A DNA stretch of 64,000 bases from Kutzneria chonburiensis (GCF_028622115.1 NZ_CP097263.1:7564001-7628000), one strand, 5' to 3'; shown: positions 48,978 to 58,754, counted from the first letter of the stretch. Notes: generated by a model not told the origin, from the letters alone. Program-made: numbers and translations.

Positions 48978-49269
48978 GCTCCAGCTCCAACTGCGGTGAC
49001 ACGTGATCGGCCGCTGCCTGCCGGACCTGCGGCGAACGCAGGCAGCGGCCACACGTCACCGGATCGGTCGTCGGCACGAACCGGGTGAAGTCCCACGTCC
49101 CCGTGCCCACGTGGCAGCCCGGCGCCGGGATCAGCATCTCGCCCAGCCAGCGCTGTAAATGCACCGCGTGCACGGTCGTCGAACTGCCCAGCCGCCCGTT
49201 GCGCTGGTCGAACCGCTGCCGGGCGTTGGCCGCCGTCCCCTCCAGGAGCGCGCTCAACGGATCTGTCAC
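48955..49269 (-). CDS. Hypothetical protein, 104 residues
   Basis: Not recognised. Starts VTDPLSALLEGTAANARQRF; middle HAVHLQRWLGEMLIPAPGCH and a CGRC motif (VTCGRCLRSPQVRQAA) that with the first Cys might bind metal. GTG 49269 is used since the frame upstream is weak, though AGGGG directly abuts it. Its last 23 bases overlap the convergent aminopeptidase gene. Confidence 0.55.
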   Translation of the reverse strand: MTDPLSALLEGTAANARQRFDQRNGRLGSSTTVHAVHLQRWLGEMLIPAPGCHVGTGTWDFTRFVPTTDPVTCGRCLRSPQVRQAAADHVSPQLELELSHEDSR

Positions 49270-49354
49270 CCCCTCAGCCTGGCACGCCGGTCTGACAATC
49301 GCCGCTGACCAGCCGTTTTGGCTGGTCAATACCCCCTCCGGTAAGCTCTCCCAC

Positions 49355-49441
49355 GGAGGATTCGCATAGTGGCCTAGTGCGCACGACTGGAAATCGTGTT
49401 GGGGATTAAACCCCTCACGGGTTCAAATCCCGTATCCTCCG
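49355..49441 (+). tRNA. tRNA-Ser (anticodon GGA)
   Basis: 87 nt, acceptor GGAGGAT/ATCCTCC with discriminator G. Anticodon loop CTGGAAA, with GGA at 49389-49391; long variable arm; GTTCAAATC T-loop. CCA not encoded. Confidence 0.95.
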
Positions 49442-49446
49442 CAGGT

Positions 49447-49476
49447 CAGAGGCCCCGCCGTCAGGTGGGGCCTCTG
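49447..49476. terminator. Hairpin terminator after tRNA-Ser(GGA)
   Basis: CAGAGGCCCC/GGGGCCTCTG, 10 bp with a 10-base loop, between the tRNA and a convergent membrane protein gene. Confidence 0.75.
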
Positions 49477-49490
49477 CTGCGTTCAGGGGC

Positions 49491-49937
49491 CTACCGCTCC
49501 GGGGCCGACATCGACCGCCACCACCGGGTGATCGCCTCCACCAGCAGCATCGTCACGCCGAGTCCGCCACCGAGGATCGCCGCCGGCAGGAGAAAACCGA
49601 GCCAGCTGTCGGCCGGCTGCGTCTCGAACGCCCAGGCCCCGCCGACCGTGAGCAGCGAAGCCCAGACGGCGATGGCCTCGGCCGCGACCACCTCGCACAA
49701 CGCCAGCCCGAGCGCGACGACAAAGGCGACCACGATCATCGCCGCCGCCACCATGCCCGGCCCCCAGATGAACCCGCCCAGCCAGCACCAGGCGGTGGGG
49801 CCCTCGGTGGCGCACTGATCATGGATGTGGTCCGTCACCGCCGTCCAGAACCAGCCGCAGCCCGCACCGAGCAGGGCGCCGACCACGCCGGCGAACAGCG
49901 GAATCAACTGCCGCCGGCGCGAGATCCATTCAGACAC
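49491..49937 (-). CDS. Four-helix membrane protein, unknown
   Basis: 148 residues with four hydrophobic segments (LIPLFAGVVGALLGAGCGWFW, MVAAAMIVVAFVVALGLAL, IAVWASLLTVGGAWAF and LLPAAILGGGLGVTMLLVEAI). The first outside loop, HIHDQCATEGPTAWCWLGG, holds two cysteines that could pair. No family recognised. It ends just after the tRNA terminator, on the opposite strand. Confidence 0.6.
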   Translation of the reverse strand: MSEWISRRRQLIPLFAGVVGALLGAGCGWFWTAVTDHIHDQCATEGPTAWCWLGGFIWGPGMVAAAMIVVAFVVALGLALCEVVAAEAIAVWASLLTVGGAWAFETQPADSWLGFLLPAAILGGGLGVTMLLVEAITRWWRSMSAPER

Positions 49938-50008
49938 GCGACGATTCTGTCCAGCACAACGGCCGGCCGGACATCCGTAGTCCTACTCAAGACGGTTGGT
50001 GCTGGTCC

Positions 50009-50269
50009 TCAGCTACGGGCGCGGGTGCCGGCGTAGACGTACTTCCAGCGGCCGTTGCTCGGCTCGGCCGGCCGCTCGTAGACGATCACCGGTGACGCGG
50101 CCAGCGCGGCCTTCAGCTTCTCCCGGTTGCGCTCCTTGGGCAGCTGCGGGAACTCCCAGCGCGGCAGCGTCGGGACCCCGTCCCGCTGCGCCGGGACCTT
50201 GATCGTCCGGCCGTCCTCGGGACCGCCGAACAGCTCGATGTCGATCTCAAGCCGTGTGTCCTCAGCCAT
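50009..50269 (-). CDS. Hypothetical small protein, 86 residues
   Basis: Starts MAEDTRLEIDIELFGGPEDGRT. The pattern FGGPEDG-x-T is shared with many small actinobacterial proteins of unknown function; WEFPQLPKERNREKLKAALA and VYAGTRARS follow. Good codon bias over the whole frame. Divergent from the SRP RNA gene. Confidence 0.6.
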   Translation of the reverse strand: MAEDTRLEIDIELFGGPEDGRTIKVPAQRDGVPTLPRWEFPQLPKERNREKLKAALAASPVIVYERPAEPSNGRWKYVYAGTRARS

Positions 50270-50333
50270 GGCCCGGCATCCTGCTCCCGATCCGCCGGGA
50301 CCGCCCCTCGGAGCACCGGATCGGGGGACCCGC

Positions 50334-50339
50334 TACACT
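50334..50339 (+). promoter_or_regulatory. -10 hexamer TACACT of the SRP RNA gene
   Basis: TACACT ends 6 bases before the first base of the RNA. No clear -35. Confidence 0.5.
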
Positions 50340-50345
50340 GTCGTT

Positions 50346-50433
50346 GGACCTCGTGCGGTGTCCATCCTGTGAACCTCCCCAGGGCCGGAAGGCAGCAAGG
50401 ATAAGCGGGCTCTGACAGGTGCGCGGGGTCCCC
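50346..50433 (+). ncRNA. ffs: Small signal recognition particle RNA (4.5S)
   Basis: About 88 nt. The apical domain GGGCCGGAAGGCAGCAAGG with GGAA tetraloop, and the facing GATAAGCGGGCTCTGACAGG, form the conserved Ffh-binding helix 8. The ends GGACCTCGTGC and GCGCGGGGTCC pair, and a run of six T follows. It works with Ffh in membrane targeting. Lies upstream of dnaX, a common actinobacterial order. Ends are set by pairing and may differ by a few bases. Confidence 0.92.
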
Positions 50434-50480
50434 TTTTTTGCCCGGACCAGGTCCGGCACCGAACTGTCGGACCACCGCAG

Positions 50481-50486
50481 TAGGGT
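50481..50486 (+). promoter_or_regulatory. -10 hexamer TAGGGT, leaderless dnaX promoter
   Basis: TAGGGT is followed by 7 bases and the GTG at 50494. Confidence 0.5.
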
Positions 50487-50493
50487 CTTCCCC

Positions 50494-52542
50494 GTGGCGC
50501 TCGCCCTCTACCGCAAGTACCGGCCCGCGACCTTTGCCGAGGTCGTCGGCCAGGATCACGTCACCGAGCCGCTGCGGGCCGCGCTGGCCGCGGGGCGGGT
50601 GAATCACGCCTACCTGTTCTCCGGGCCGCGGGGCTGCGGCAAGACGTCCAGCGCCCGCATCCTGGCCCGGTCGCTGAACTGCGTGCAGGGCCCGACGCCG
50701 AACCCGTGCGGGGTGTGCAACTCCTGCATCGGACTGGCCCCGGGCGGCTCGGGCACGGTGGACGTGGTCGAGCTGGACGCGGCCAGCCACGGTGGCGTCG
50801 ACGACGCCCGGGAACTGCGTGACCGAGCCTTCTACGCGCCCGCGGAGGCCCGCTACCGGGTCTTCATCATCGACGAGGCGCACATGGTCACCACGCAGGG
50901 CTTCAACGCCCTGCTGAAGATCGTGGAGGAGCCGCCGGAGCACCTGATCTTCGTCTTCGCCACCACGGAGCCGGAGAAGGTGCTGCCGACCATCCGGTCC
51001 CGCACCCACCACTACCCCTTCCGGCTGATCCCGCCGGGCACGCTGCGCGGCCTGCTGGAGAGCATCTGCGGCGACGAGGGCGTGAAGGTGGAGCCGGCGG
51101 TCTACCCGCTGGTGCTGCGCGCGGGCGGTGGCTCGGCCCGCGACACGCTGTCGGTGATGGACCAGCTGCTGGCCGGCGCGGGCGACGAGGGCGTCACGTA
51201 CGAGCGGGCGATCTCGCTGCTCGGCGTGACCGACGTGGCCCTGATCGACGAGATGGTCCGCGGCCTGACTGCCAATGACGGCTCGGCCGTGTACGGCACA
51301 CTGGACCGGGTCGTCGAGGCCGGCCACGACCCGCGCCGCTTCGCGGCTGACCTGTTGGAACGGCTGCGTGACCTGGTGCTGCTGTCCGCGGTGCCGGACG
51401 CCGGCCAGCGTGGGCTGATCAACGCGCCCGAGGACGAGCTGGCGCAGATGCAGGAGCAGGTCTCCGGCCTCGGCCCGGCCACGCTCACTCGCTACGCCGA
51501 GATCGTGCACGCCGGCCTGATCGAGATGCGCGGCGCGACCGCGCCGCGGCTGGTGCTGGAACTGCTGTGCTCCCGCATGATGCTGCCGGCCGCCAGCGCC
51601 ACGGATGCCGCGCTGCTGCAACGGATCGAGCAGCTGGAGCACCGCCCAGTCGCCGCCGGCGGCGCGGTGGCGGCGGAGGCCCCGGTCGCGAGCAAGTTCC
51701 AGCGGCCGTCGCAGCGAACCGCCGAGCCCGAGCCGGCTGCCGCGCCCCAACCGACACCGGCCCAACCCACCCCGGTACAGCCGGTTCAAGCACCGCCGGT
51801 CGAGCCCGAGCCAGTGCCGCAGCCTGCGCAACCGGTCGTCCAGGCCCCTGCGCCGAGGCAGCCGGAACCCCAGGTCCAGCAGCCGGAGCCCGAGCCGGAA
51901 CCGGTGGCTGCCCCGGCGAGCAGCGGAGCCACGGACGTGGCAGCGCTGCGCCGACTGTGGTCGCAGCTCCTGGCCGCGATCCCCAGCAAGTCCACGCAGG
52001 CCATGCTGATGAACGCCGCCGTGCAGTCGGTGGACGGCAACACCGTCACCATCGCGCACACCTCGGCCCCGCTTGCCCGCCGGCTGGCCGCTGCCCAGAA
52101 CCAGGACGCCATCGCGGCGGCCGTGAGCAAGGTCGTCGGCGGCGACTGGCAGGTCAAGGTCGTGCACGGCGAAGCAGGCGGCGGGCCGGGCGCGATGGCC
52201 GCCCCGGTCGCGGCCCCGCCCCGCCAGCGTCCGGCCCCGACCCGGCCCAGCCAGGCCGCCCGCCCGCAGCCCGAGCCGACCCCGGCGCCCGCGCCGGTGG
52301 CCCGGCCGGCCGCGGGCCCGGCCGACGACATCCCGCTGCCGCCGGAGCCGGACGAGCCGTCCGAACCCGAGCCGGAACCGGAGCCGGAGACCGAGGAGCA
52401 GATGCTGGCCGAGGCGGCCCGCAAGCCGGAGCCCGGCGAGCTGGTCGACCGCCGCGACCCGCACGACGTGCTGCTGGCGATGCTCAACGAGGAGCTCGGC
52501 GCGGTGCCGATCGAGAAGAAGGCTAAGCCAGCAGGCGGCTGA
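50494..52542 (+). CDS. dnaX: DNA polymerase III subunit gamma/tau
   Basis: 682-residue clamp-loader ATPase. ALYRKYRPATFAEVVGQDHV at the start, P-loop FSGPRGCGKTSSARIL, zinc module CVQGPTPNPCGVCNSC (four Cys), FIIDEAHMVTTQGFNALLK as Walker B, and FATTEPEKVLPTIRSR sensor region. After residue ~370 comes a long Pro/Ala/Glu/Gln-rich linker and a short tau-like domain (LRRLWSQLLAAIPSK). GTG 50494 is chosen for the leaderless -10 and the conserved start; the frame is open to 50419. Its last 20 bases overlap a convergent peptidase gene. Confidence 0.94.
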   Translation: MALALYRKYRPATFAEVVGQDHVTEPLRAALAAGRVNHAYLFSGPRGCGKTSSARILARSLNCVQGPTPNPCGVCNSCIGLAPGGSGTVDVVELDAASHGGVDDARELRDRAFYAPAEARYRVFIIDEAHMVTTQGFNALLKIVEEPPEHLIFVFATTEPEKVLPTIRSRTHHYPFRLIPPGTLRGLLESICGDEGVKVEPAVYPLVLRAGGGSARDTLSVMDQLLAGAGDEGVTYERAISLLGVTDVALIDEMVRGLTANDGSAVYGTLDRVVEAGHDPRRFAADLLERLRDLVLLSAVPDAGQRGLINAPEDELAQMQEQVSGLGPATLTRYAEIVHAGLIEMRGATAPRLVLELLCSRMMLPAASATDAALLQRIEQLEHRPVAAGGAVAAEAPVASKFQRPSQRTAEPEPAAAPQPTPAQPTPVQPVQAPPVEPEPVPQPAQPVVQAPAPRQPEPQVQQPEPEPEPVAAPASSGATDVAALRRLWSQLLAAIPSKSTQAMLMNAAVQSVDGNTVTIAHTSAPLARRLAAAQNQDAIAAAVSKVVGGDWQVKVVHGEAGGGPGAMAAPVAAPPRQRPAPTRPSQAARPQPEPTPAPAPVARPAAGPADDIPLPPEPDEPSEPEPEPEPETEEQMLAEAARKPEPGELVDRRDPHDVLLAMLNEELGAVPIEKKAKPAGG

Positions 52543-54280
52543 CGAACTCGATCGCCTTCGGATAGGTGGCCAGCTTGTTGTCCAGGTTGGCCATCTGGTG
52601 TCCCTCGTCGGCGTGCACCACCAGTTCGCACTCCACACCGTTGGCCCGCACGGCCGAGGCCAGCTGCTCGGCCTCGCTCAGCGGCACCCGCGGGTCGTTG
52701 GCCCCGTGCACCACGAACAGCGGCGCCCGGATCTGGTCGACCTTGTTCATCGGCGAGGCCTCCTCGAGGAAGTCCCGGTCGGTGTCCAGCCAGCCGTACT
52801 CCCGCTCCCGGACCCGCCGCCGGTAGGGCGAGGTGTTCTCCAGGAACGTCACGAGCGAGGAGATGCCGACGATGTCCACGCCGGCGGCCCACCGCTCCGG
52901 CAGGAAGGCCAGCCCGGCCAGCACCAGGTAGCCGCCGTAGGACCGGCCCCACAGCGCCACCTTGTCGGGGTCGACACCGATCGACGGCAGCCAGTCGTGC
53001 AGCACCGCGAGGTCCTGGACCGAGTCCAGCCGCTTGCGCCGGTCGTCGGCCGCGTAGTACGTCTTGCCGTAGCCGACGGATCCTCGGATGTTCGGCACCA
53101 CGACCACGTGTCCGGCGGCGACCAGGCCCTGCACCAGCGGATCGAACCGCCGCTGCGACTGGCCCTCCGGGCCGCCGTGCAGGAACAGCACCGCGGACTT
53201 GCCGCTGCCGTAGACGAAACACGGGATCTGGCCGTTCGCCCGCACGTGCGTCGGCTCGACCATGCCGGCCAGCTGCGACCCGGTGTCGGTCAGCGGCGTG
53301 ACCTTGGCCGACTCCAGGTCGACCAGCAGCACATCCATCGGGATCGTCGGCGAGCTGAAGGTCAGCGCCACGTACCGGGAGTTCGGCGAGAACACCGGCT
53401 CCGGCAGCGGGGACGAGGTCCAGCCGTCGGCCGGCAGCTGGATCTCGTCGAGCTGGCGGCCGGTCGCCTCGTGCACGGTCAGCCGGGCCACGCCGTCGAC
53501 ATTGGTCAGCACCAACAGCTTCTGCCCGTCCGGCGACAGCCAGCCGGTCACGTCGTGCTTGTCCGACGCGACCAGCCAGGTCCACGCCGCGGTGGCCAGG
53601 TCGTAGCGGACGATCGCCTTGAACTCGCGGTCCCGGTTGCTGGTGGCGATCAGGCCGGCGCCGTCGGGCAGCCAGCCGAGGTGGCCGATGTTGGTCTCCT
53701 CGGCCGCGCCGGTCAGCTCGGTCACACGGTCGGCCTCGGTCGCCGGCATGGTGTCGACCAGCAGTAGCTGCATCGAGTTGGCCTGGTCGATGCCGACCGT
53801 GGTGGCGACGTAGCGGCTGTCCGGGGACAGCTTGGCGTCGGCCGAGTAGCCGCCGCCGTCGTAGACGACCTCCTCGGCGCCGCTGAACAGGTTGCGCACC
53901 ACGACGTCGAAGTCGACCTTGTTGCGGCGGTTGGTCGCATAGACCACCCGGCCCGGCCGCATGCTGACCAGCCGGTGGATGTACCGGTCGTCGTGCACGA
54001 CCGGCTGATAGTCCGTGTCCCCGATGCGCAGCAGCGACAGCTGCCCGCGCTCGTTACCGCCGCTGTCGTGCTCGACGACCACGGCCCGTTCGCCCTTCAC
54101 GTACCGGGCGGCGCTCACCCCGGTCAGGTGCGGCAGCGGGGTCGGCGTGCCGTCCGGCGCCAGCTCGACGAGCTGCACCCGGCCCGTCTCGTCCGAACCG
54201 GCCAGCACCCGCCCCTCGTCGTCGACGTCGAACGCCCGCCAGGTGTGCAGTTCCAGTAGTCGCTTCACGTCCAGCCCCAT
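52523..54280 (-). CDS. S9 prolyl oligopeptidase family peptidase
   Basis: 585 residues: an N-terminal beta-propeller (repeats such as [44 protein letters not shown]) and a C-terminal alpha/beta hydrolase. Catalytic Ser is in [13 protein letters not shown], Asp in [15 protein letters not shown] and His in [24 protein letters not shown] is the oxyanion region. No signal peptide, so a cytoplasmic acylaminoacyl-peptidase or oligopeptidase. ATG 54280 with AGGGTGG upstream. Confidence 0.88.
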   Translation of the reverse strand: MGLDVKRLLELHTWRAFDVDDEGRVLAGSDETGRVQLVELAPDGTPTPLPHLTGVSAARYVKGERAVVVEHDSGGNERGQLSLLRIGDTDYQPVVHDDRYIHRLVSMRPGRVVYATNRRNKVDFDVVVRNLFSGAEEVVYDGGGYSADAKLSPDSRYVATTVGIDQANSMQLLLVDTMPATEADRVTELTGAAEETNIGHLGWLPDGAGLIATSNRDREFKAIVRYDLATAAWTWLVASDKHDVTGWLSPDGQKLLVLTNVDGVARLTVHEATGRQLDEIQLPADGWTSSPLPEPVFSPNSRYVALTFSSPTIPMDVLLVDLESAKVTPLTDTGSQLAGMVEPTHVRANGQIPCFVYGSGKSAVLFLHGGPEGQSQRRFDPLVQGLVAAGHVVVVPNIRGSVGYGKTYYAADDRRKRLDSVQDLAVLHDWLPSIGVDPDKVALWGRSYGGYLVLAGLAFLPERWAAGVDIVGISSLVTFLENTSPYRRRVREREYGWLDTDRDFLEEASPMNKVDQIRAPLFVVHGANDPRVPLSEAEQLASAVRANGVECELVVHADEGHQMANLDNKLATYPKAIEFVSRLLA

Positions 54281-54343
54281 GGAGCCACCCTGTCACACCC
54301 GGCGACTACGCTGGTGCTGGTCAAACCGACGAGAGGAGCCGCG

Positions 54344-54691
54344 GTGCAGCCCGGCCAGCCCAACATGCAACAGATCCTGCAACAGGCCCAGCAGATGCAG
54401 CAGCAGCTGGTCAACGCCCAGCAGGAGCTGGCGGCCGCGGAGGTCACCGGCACCGCGGGCGGCGGCCTGGTGACCGCGACGGTGACCGGCGCCGGCGAGC
54501 TCAAGTCGCTGAGCATCGACCCCAAGGTGGTCGACCCCGACGACGTCGAGACGCTGTCCGACCTGGTCGTCGCGGCCGTGCGCGACGCCAACAACAACGC
54601 GCAGGCGCTGGCCGCGCAGAAGATGGGCCCGCTGGCCGGTGGCCTCGGCGGCGGGTTCGACCTCGGCGGCCTGAGCCTGCCCGGGTTCTGA
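54344..54691 (+). CDS. YbaB/EbfC nucleoid-associated protein
   Basis: 115-residue nucleoid-associated DNA-binding protein. A Gln-rich first helix ([20 protein letters not shown]) is followed by the beta sheet [20 protein letters not shown] and the helix [20 protein letters not shown]. Ends in a Gly-rich tail. In most bacteria it sits between dnaX and recR, as here. GTG 54344 follows GAGAGGAG at 5 bases. Confidence 0.88.
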   Translation: MQPGQPNMQQILQQAQQMQQQLVNAQQELAAAEVTGTAGGGLVTATVTGAGELKSLSIDPKVVDPDDVETLSDLVVAAVRDANNNAQALAAQKMGPLAGGLGGGFDLGGLSLPGF

Positions 54692-54693
54692 CC

Positions 54694-55290
54694 GTGTACG
54701 AGGGACCGGTACAGGATCTGATCGACGAGCTGGGGCGGCTGCCCGGCGTCGGTCCGAAGAGCGCCCAGCGCATCGCGTTCCACCTGCTGGCGGCCGATCC
54801 GGCCGACATCGGGCGGTTGCAGGACGCGCTCCAGAAGGTGCGCGATGGGGTGCAGTTCTGCCAGATCTGCGGCAACGTCGCCGAGGAGCAGACCTGCCGT
54901 ATCTGCAAGGACCCGCGGCGCGACGCCACCGTGGTCTGCGTGGTCGAGGAGCCCAAGGACGTGGTCGCGGTGGAGAAGACCCGCGAGTTCAAGGGCCGCT
55001 ACCACGTGCTCGGCGGCGCGCTGGACCCGTTGTCCGGCATCGGGCCCGACAAGCTGCGCATCCGCGAGCTGCTGGCCCGGATGGGGGCCGACGACATCAA
55101 GGAGATCATTCTCGCAACCGACCCGAACACCGAGGGCGAGGCGACCGCGACGTACCTGATCCGGATGCTGCGCGACTTCCCCGGGCTGACCGTCACCCGG
55201 CTGGCCTCGGGCCTGCCGATGGGCGGCGACCTGGAGTTCGCCGACGAGCTCACGCTCGGCCGGGCGCTGTCGGGCCGACGAACGGTGTGA
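54694..55290 (+). CDS. recR: Recombination mediator protein RecR
   Basis: 198-residue protein of the RecFOR gap-repair route, loading RecA onto gaps. Helix-hairpin-helix near the start ([20 protein letters not shown]), four-cysteine zinc finger [19 protein letters not shown], then a Toprim domain ([31 protein letters not shown]). Starts GTG 54694, two bases after the YbaB stop; its stop overlaps the kinase-like gene. Confidence 0.95.
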   Translation: MYEGPVQDLIDELGRLPGVGPKSAQRIAFHLLAADPADIGRLQDALQKVRDGVQFCQICGNVAEEQTCRICKDPRRDATVVCVVEEPKDVVAVEKTREFKGRYHVLGGALDPLSGIGPDKLRIRELLARMGADDIKEIILATDPNTEGEATATYLIRMLRDFPGLTVTRLASGLPMGGDLEFADELTLGRALSGRRTV

Positions 55291-55748
55291 GGATCATCGC
55301 GATCGACGGGCCGTCCGGCGCCGGCAAGTCCAGCTACGCCGCGACGCTCGGCCTGCCGATCGTGCCGACCGACCACTTCGCCACCTGGGACGACCCGGTG
55401 GCGTGGTGGCCGCGGCTGGTCGACGGCGTGATCACGCCGCTGCGGCAGGGCTTGCGCGGCCGGTACCGGCGGATGGAGTGGACCGACGGCGTGCCCGCGC
55501 TCGGCGCGGAAGTGGTCGTCGAGCCGACGGAAATCCTTGTCGTGGAAGGGTTTTCCTCCGGCCGGCGGGCAGCCGCGCCGTGGCTGTCGCAGTTGATCTG
55601 GGTGGACGCGCCGGACGCGCTCGAACGGGCCGTCGCCCGTGACGGCGAAGCCAGCCGGGCGAATCTGGTGCGGTGGAAGGAATTCGAGCGCGGTTGGTTC
55701 CAGGTGGACGGCACGCGCGACCGCGCCGACCTAGTCGTTCAGCGCTAG
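55287..55748 (+). CDS. Uridine kinase-like P-loop protein
   Basis: 153-residue small P-loop NTPase. Walker A is [35 protein letters not shown] resembles the nucleoside site of uridine kinases, and [18 protein letters not shown] the Walker B region, with [17 protein letters not shown] near the end. Shorter than true uridine kinases (about 200), so the substrate is uncertain. GTG 55287 overlaps the recR stop; the 3' end overlaps the convergent regulator by 18 bases. Confidence 0.75.
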   Translation: MRIIAIDGPSGAGKSSYAATLGLPIVPTDHFATWDDPVAWWPRLVDGVITPLRQGLRGRYRRMEWTDGVPALGAEVVVEPTEILVVEGFSSGRRAAAPWLSQLIWVDAPDALERAVARDGEASRANLVRWKEFERGWFQVDGTRDRADLVVQR

Positions 55749-58700
55749 CCGCAAGGCTTCCTGGGCCTGAGCCAGCAGCATGGGATGCTCTGCCGGCTCG
55801 CACACCGCGATCGCCCGGCGGATCAGCTCGATCGCCCGACCCTGTTCGCCTTGGCCGCGATACAACTCGGCCAGCTCGAGCAGCGTTCCGGCCTCCAGGG
55901 CGCGGCTGTCGATCTCCCGGAAGACGGCCAGCGACTGCTCGTAGTGCCGTACGGCCGACTCGAAGTCGCCGCGTCGGGCCACGATGCTGCCCAACGACCG
56001 CTGCGTGTGCGCCTCGAGGCGGCGGACGCCGGTCTCCCGGGCATGCACGAGAGCCGTCGTGGCGTAGTCCTCTGCCTGCGCCACGTCGCCGATGTCCAGG
56101 CACAACGTGGCGAGGTTGTCGAGCAGGCTGCTGCGACCGTCGGAGGAGCCCAGCTCGGTGCGCAGGTCCAGCGCTTCCTGCATGTACGCCAGCGCCTTGT
56201 CGAGCTGGCCGAGCTCGCGATAAGTCAGGCCGAGATTGGTCAGGCAGGACGCCTGGTCGTAACGGCGGCCGAGCGCCCGATAGCCGGCCAGCGCGTTCTC
56301 CAGCAGCGCGGCCGATTCCTCGAGCTCGCCCAACGCCTGCTTCAGCGTGCCCAGCTTGAACTGCGTGATGGCGCGGCCGACCGGGGAACCGATCGCCTCG
56401 GCCACCTTCACCGCCTGCTGGAAATACTCCGCCGTGGTGGCCAGATCGCCGCGTTCGCCGTGCACGCCGCCGAGGTCGGTCAGCGCCTCGATGAGCGCCT
56501 CGTCCGGCCCCATCTCGCGGTAGTACGCCACCGCCAGCGACAGCTGGTCGACGGCCTCGCCGTAGTCGCTCACGTCCCACGCCAGCACGCCAAGCGCTTG
56601 CCGCATAACGGCTTCCGCCCGCCGCTCGCCCGAACGCAGCGCCGCGGTCAGGCCGATCCGGGCCATCCGGACGCCCTCGTCGTTGGCCCGGTGGCTGCGG
56701 AAGTACCGGTGCAGCGCGTCCGCGAGACCCCAGGCCGCCGTCAGCGGGCCCGCCTCCTCGGCCTGCGCCACCGCCGCGATCAGGTTCGCCCGCTCCCCGT
56801 CCAGCCAGGCCAACGCCTCGAAGTGGTCCGCGAACCGCGGCGTCGTCACGACGAAGCCGGCGCCCGGCACCGGCAGCCGAACGCTGCCCGGCGACAGCGT
56901 GTTCGAGGCCGCGGCCGAGGCGTGGTGGTAGTAGGCGGCCAGGTTCGACCGGGCGATCACCTTCGAGCCCGGGTTCTCCTCCACGTTCGTGCGCTGCTCG
57001 GCGTACAGGCGGAGCAGGTCGTGCAGGTGGTAGCGGCCCGGCGAGTGCTGCTGCACGAGATTGGCCGCCGCCAGCCGGTCCAGCAGCCGCTGCGACTCGT
57101 CCAGCCGCAGCGAGGCCACGGCTGCGGCCGCCTCGACCGTGAAGTCCGGGCCCGGGATCAGGCCCAGCAGGCGGAACAGCTGCCGCGCCGCCGGCTTCAA
57201 CGCGTGGTACGAGAGATCGAAGGCCGCGGTCACCGCTGCCTCGTCGTCGTCATCCACCACCAGCGCGTCGAGTCGGCTGCCCTCGCGCAGCCGCGCCACG
57301 TAGTTCGCCACGCCTGGCCGGTTGGCCAGGTTCGCCGCCGCGATCCGCAGCGCCAGCGGCAGATTGGCGCACAGCTGGGCCAGCTCCTTCACGGCGTCCG
57401 GCTCGGCCAGCACGGCCCGTGCACCGAGCATCTCCGTCAGCAGCTGATGCGCCTCCTCCGGCACCAGCGCGTCCAGGCCGACCGGCCGCGCACCCTGCAA
57501 AGCCGTCAGTCCTAGGAGAGTGTCGCGACTGGTCACGAGGACCGCGCAGCCCGGGCTACCCGGCAGCAGCGGGCGCACCTGCTCGGCCGCCGCCGCGTTG
57601 TCCAGCACCACCAGCACCTGCCGGCCGGCCATGCACGACCGGTACAGCGTGATCTGCTCCTCGACGTCCAGCGGGATCTGCGACGGCGGCACACCCAGCG
57701 CCTTGAGGAACCGGGTCAGCGCGTCCACCGTGCTCATCGGCGGGCCCGGGGCGTAACCGCGCAGGTTGACGTACAGCTGGCCGCCCGGGAAGCGGCTGCT
57801 CACGCCGTGCGCCACGTGGATCGCCAGCGCCGTCTTGCCCACGCCCGGCGGCCCGGACAGCGTCACCAGCGGCACCGCCGTGTTCTTGTCGCCGGCCACC
57901 AGCCGCTGCGCGATCCGGTCCGACACCTCACGCCGTCCGACGAAGTCCACCAGGTCGGCCGGCAGTTCCGACGGAACCGCGCGGGTCGGCGGCCGCGGCG
58001 CGCGCTCCGGCGGCGCCAGGCCTGGGTCGTCACGCAGCACCGCCTGGTGCATCGCCCGCAGCTGCTCCCCGGGGCCGACCCCCAGTTCCTCGCCGAGCAG
58101 GCGGCTGACCTGGCGAAACGCCTCCAGCGCCTCCACCTGGCGGCCCGATCGGTGCAGCGCCAGCATCAGCTGGCCCCAGAAGCGCTCCTGGAACGGGTGC
58201 TCGCCCGTGACGACGCGCAGCAGCGGGATCAGATCCGTGTGCCGACCAAGGCTCAGTTCCACCTCGATCCGGCGTTCCAGCACCTCCAGCCGGTACTCGA
58301 CCAGGCGCTGGATCTCCTCGCGGTGCAGCACGTCCGAGGGCACGTCCACCAGCGGCTGGCCCCGCCACAGGGCCAGCGCCTGGCCGTACAGCTCGGCCGC
58401 GGTCGGCAGGTCCCCGCTGGACAGCGTCGCCTGCGCGGCGGCTGCGAGCTCGGTGAAACGCAGCAGGTCAAGGTGGTCGGCGTCGACTGTGATCAGGTAG
58501 CCGTCGGCCGCCGTGCGGATCACCGACGGGTCGCCCAGCACCTGGCGCAGGCGCATCACGTACGTCTGCAGCGTCGCCTTCGAGCGGTGCGGGGTGTCGC
58601 CGTCCCAGATGCGGTCGACCAGCTCGTCCACCGAGACCACGCGATTGGCACGCAGCAGCAGACAGGCCAGCAGCGTCCGGTGCTTGGCAGCGCCGATCGG

Positions 58701-58754
58701 CGCCACCTGGCCGTCCACGACGACCTCCAGCGGCCCGAGGATCCGGAACTCCAC
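55731..58754 (-). CDS. SARP/AfsR-type transcriptional regulator
   Basis: 1007-residue regulator. Domains: OmpR-type winged helix (FRILGPLEVVVDGQ, LVDRIWDGDTPHRSKATLQT), bacterial transcriptional activation domain (residues ~95-250), NB-ARC ATPase with P-loop SGPPGVGKTALAIHVA and VLVVLDNAAAAEQV, then at least six TPR units (for example DQASCLTNLGLTYRELGQLD). GTG 58754 is chosen as the start of the winged helix; TTG 58760 is an alternative. It is divergent from the toxin operon at 59028, so that operon is a candidate target. Confidence 0.9.
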   Translation of the reverse strand: MEFRILGPLEVVVDGQVAPIGAAKHRTLLACLLLRANRVVSVDELVDRIWDGDTPHRSKATLQTYVMRLRQVLGDPSVIRTAADGYLITVDADHLDLLRFTELAAAAQATLSSGDLPTAAELYGQALALWRGQPLVDVPSDVLHREEIQRLVEYRLEVLERRIEVELSLGRHTDLIPLLRVVTGEHPFQERFWGQLMLALHRSGRQVEALEAFRQVSRLLGEELGVGPGEQLRAMHQAVLRDDPGLAPPERAPRPPTRAVPSELPADLVDFVGRREVSDRIAQRLVAGDKNTAVPLVTLSGPPGVGKTALAIHVAHGVSSRFPGGQLYVNLRGYAPGPPMSTVDALTRFLKALGVPPSQIPLDVEEQITLYRSCMAGRQVLVVLDNAAAAEQVRPLLPGSPGCAVLVTSRDTLLGLTALQGARPVGLDALVPEEAHQLLTEMLGARAVLAEPDAVKELAQLCANLPLALRIAAANLANRPGVANYVARLREGSRLDALVVDDDDEAAVTAAFDLSYHALKPAARQLFRLLGLIPGPDFTVEAAAAVASLRLDESQRLLDRLAAANLVQQHSPGRYHLHDLLRLYAEQRTNVEENPGSKVIARSNLAAYYHHASAAASNTLSPGSVRLPVPGAGFVVTTPRFADHFEALAWLDGERANLIAAVAQAEEAGPLTAAWGLADALHRYFRSHRANDEGVRMARIGLTAALRSGERRAEAVMRQALGVLAWDVSDYGEAVDQLSLAVAYYREMGPDEALIEALTDLGGVHGERGDLATTAEYFQQAVKVAEAIGSPVGRAITQFKLGTLKQALGELEESAALLENALAGYRALGRRYDQASCLTNLGLTYRELGQLDKALAYMQEALDLRTELGSSDGRSSLLDNLATLCLDIGDVAQAEDYATTALVHARETGVRRLEAHTQRSLGSIVARRGDFESAVRHYEQSLAVFREIDSRALEAGTLLELAELYRGQGEQGRAIELIRRAIAVCEPAEHPMLLAQAQEALRLALND

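Noticed and set aside
50113-52638. Long minus-strand open frame opposite dnaX
   Set aside because: Shadow of dnaX, which has all clamp-loader motifs.
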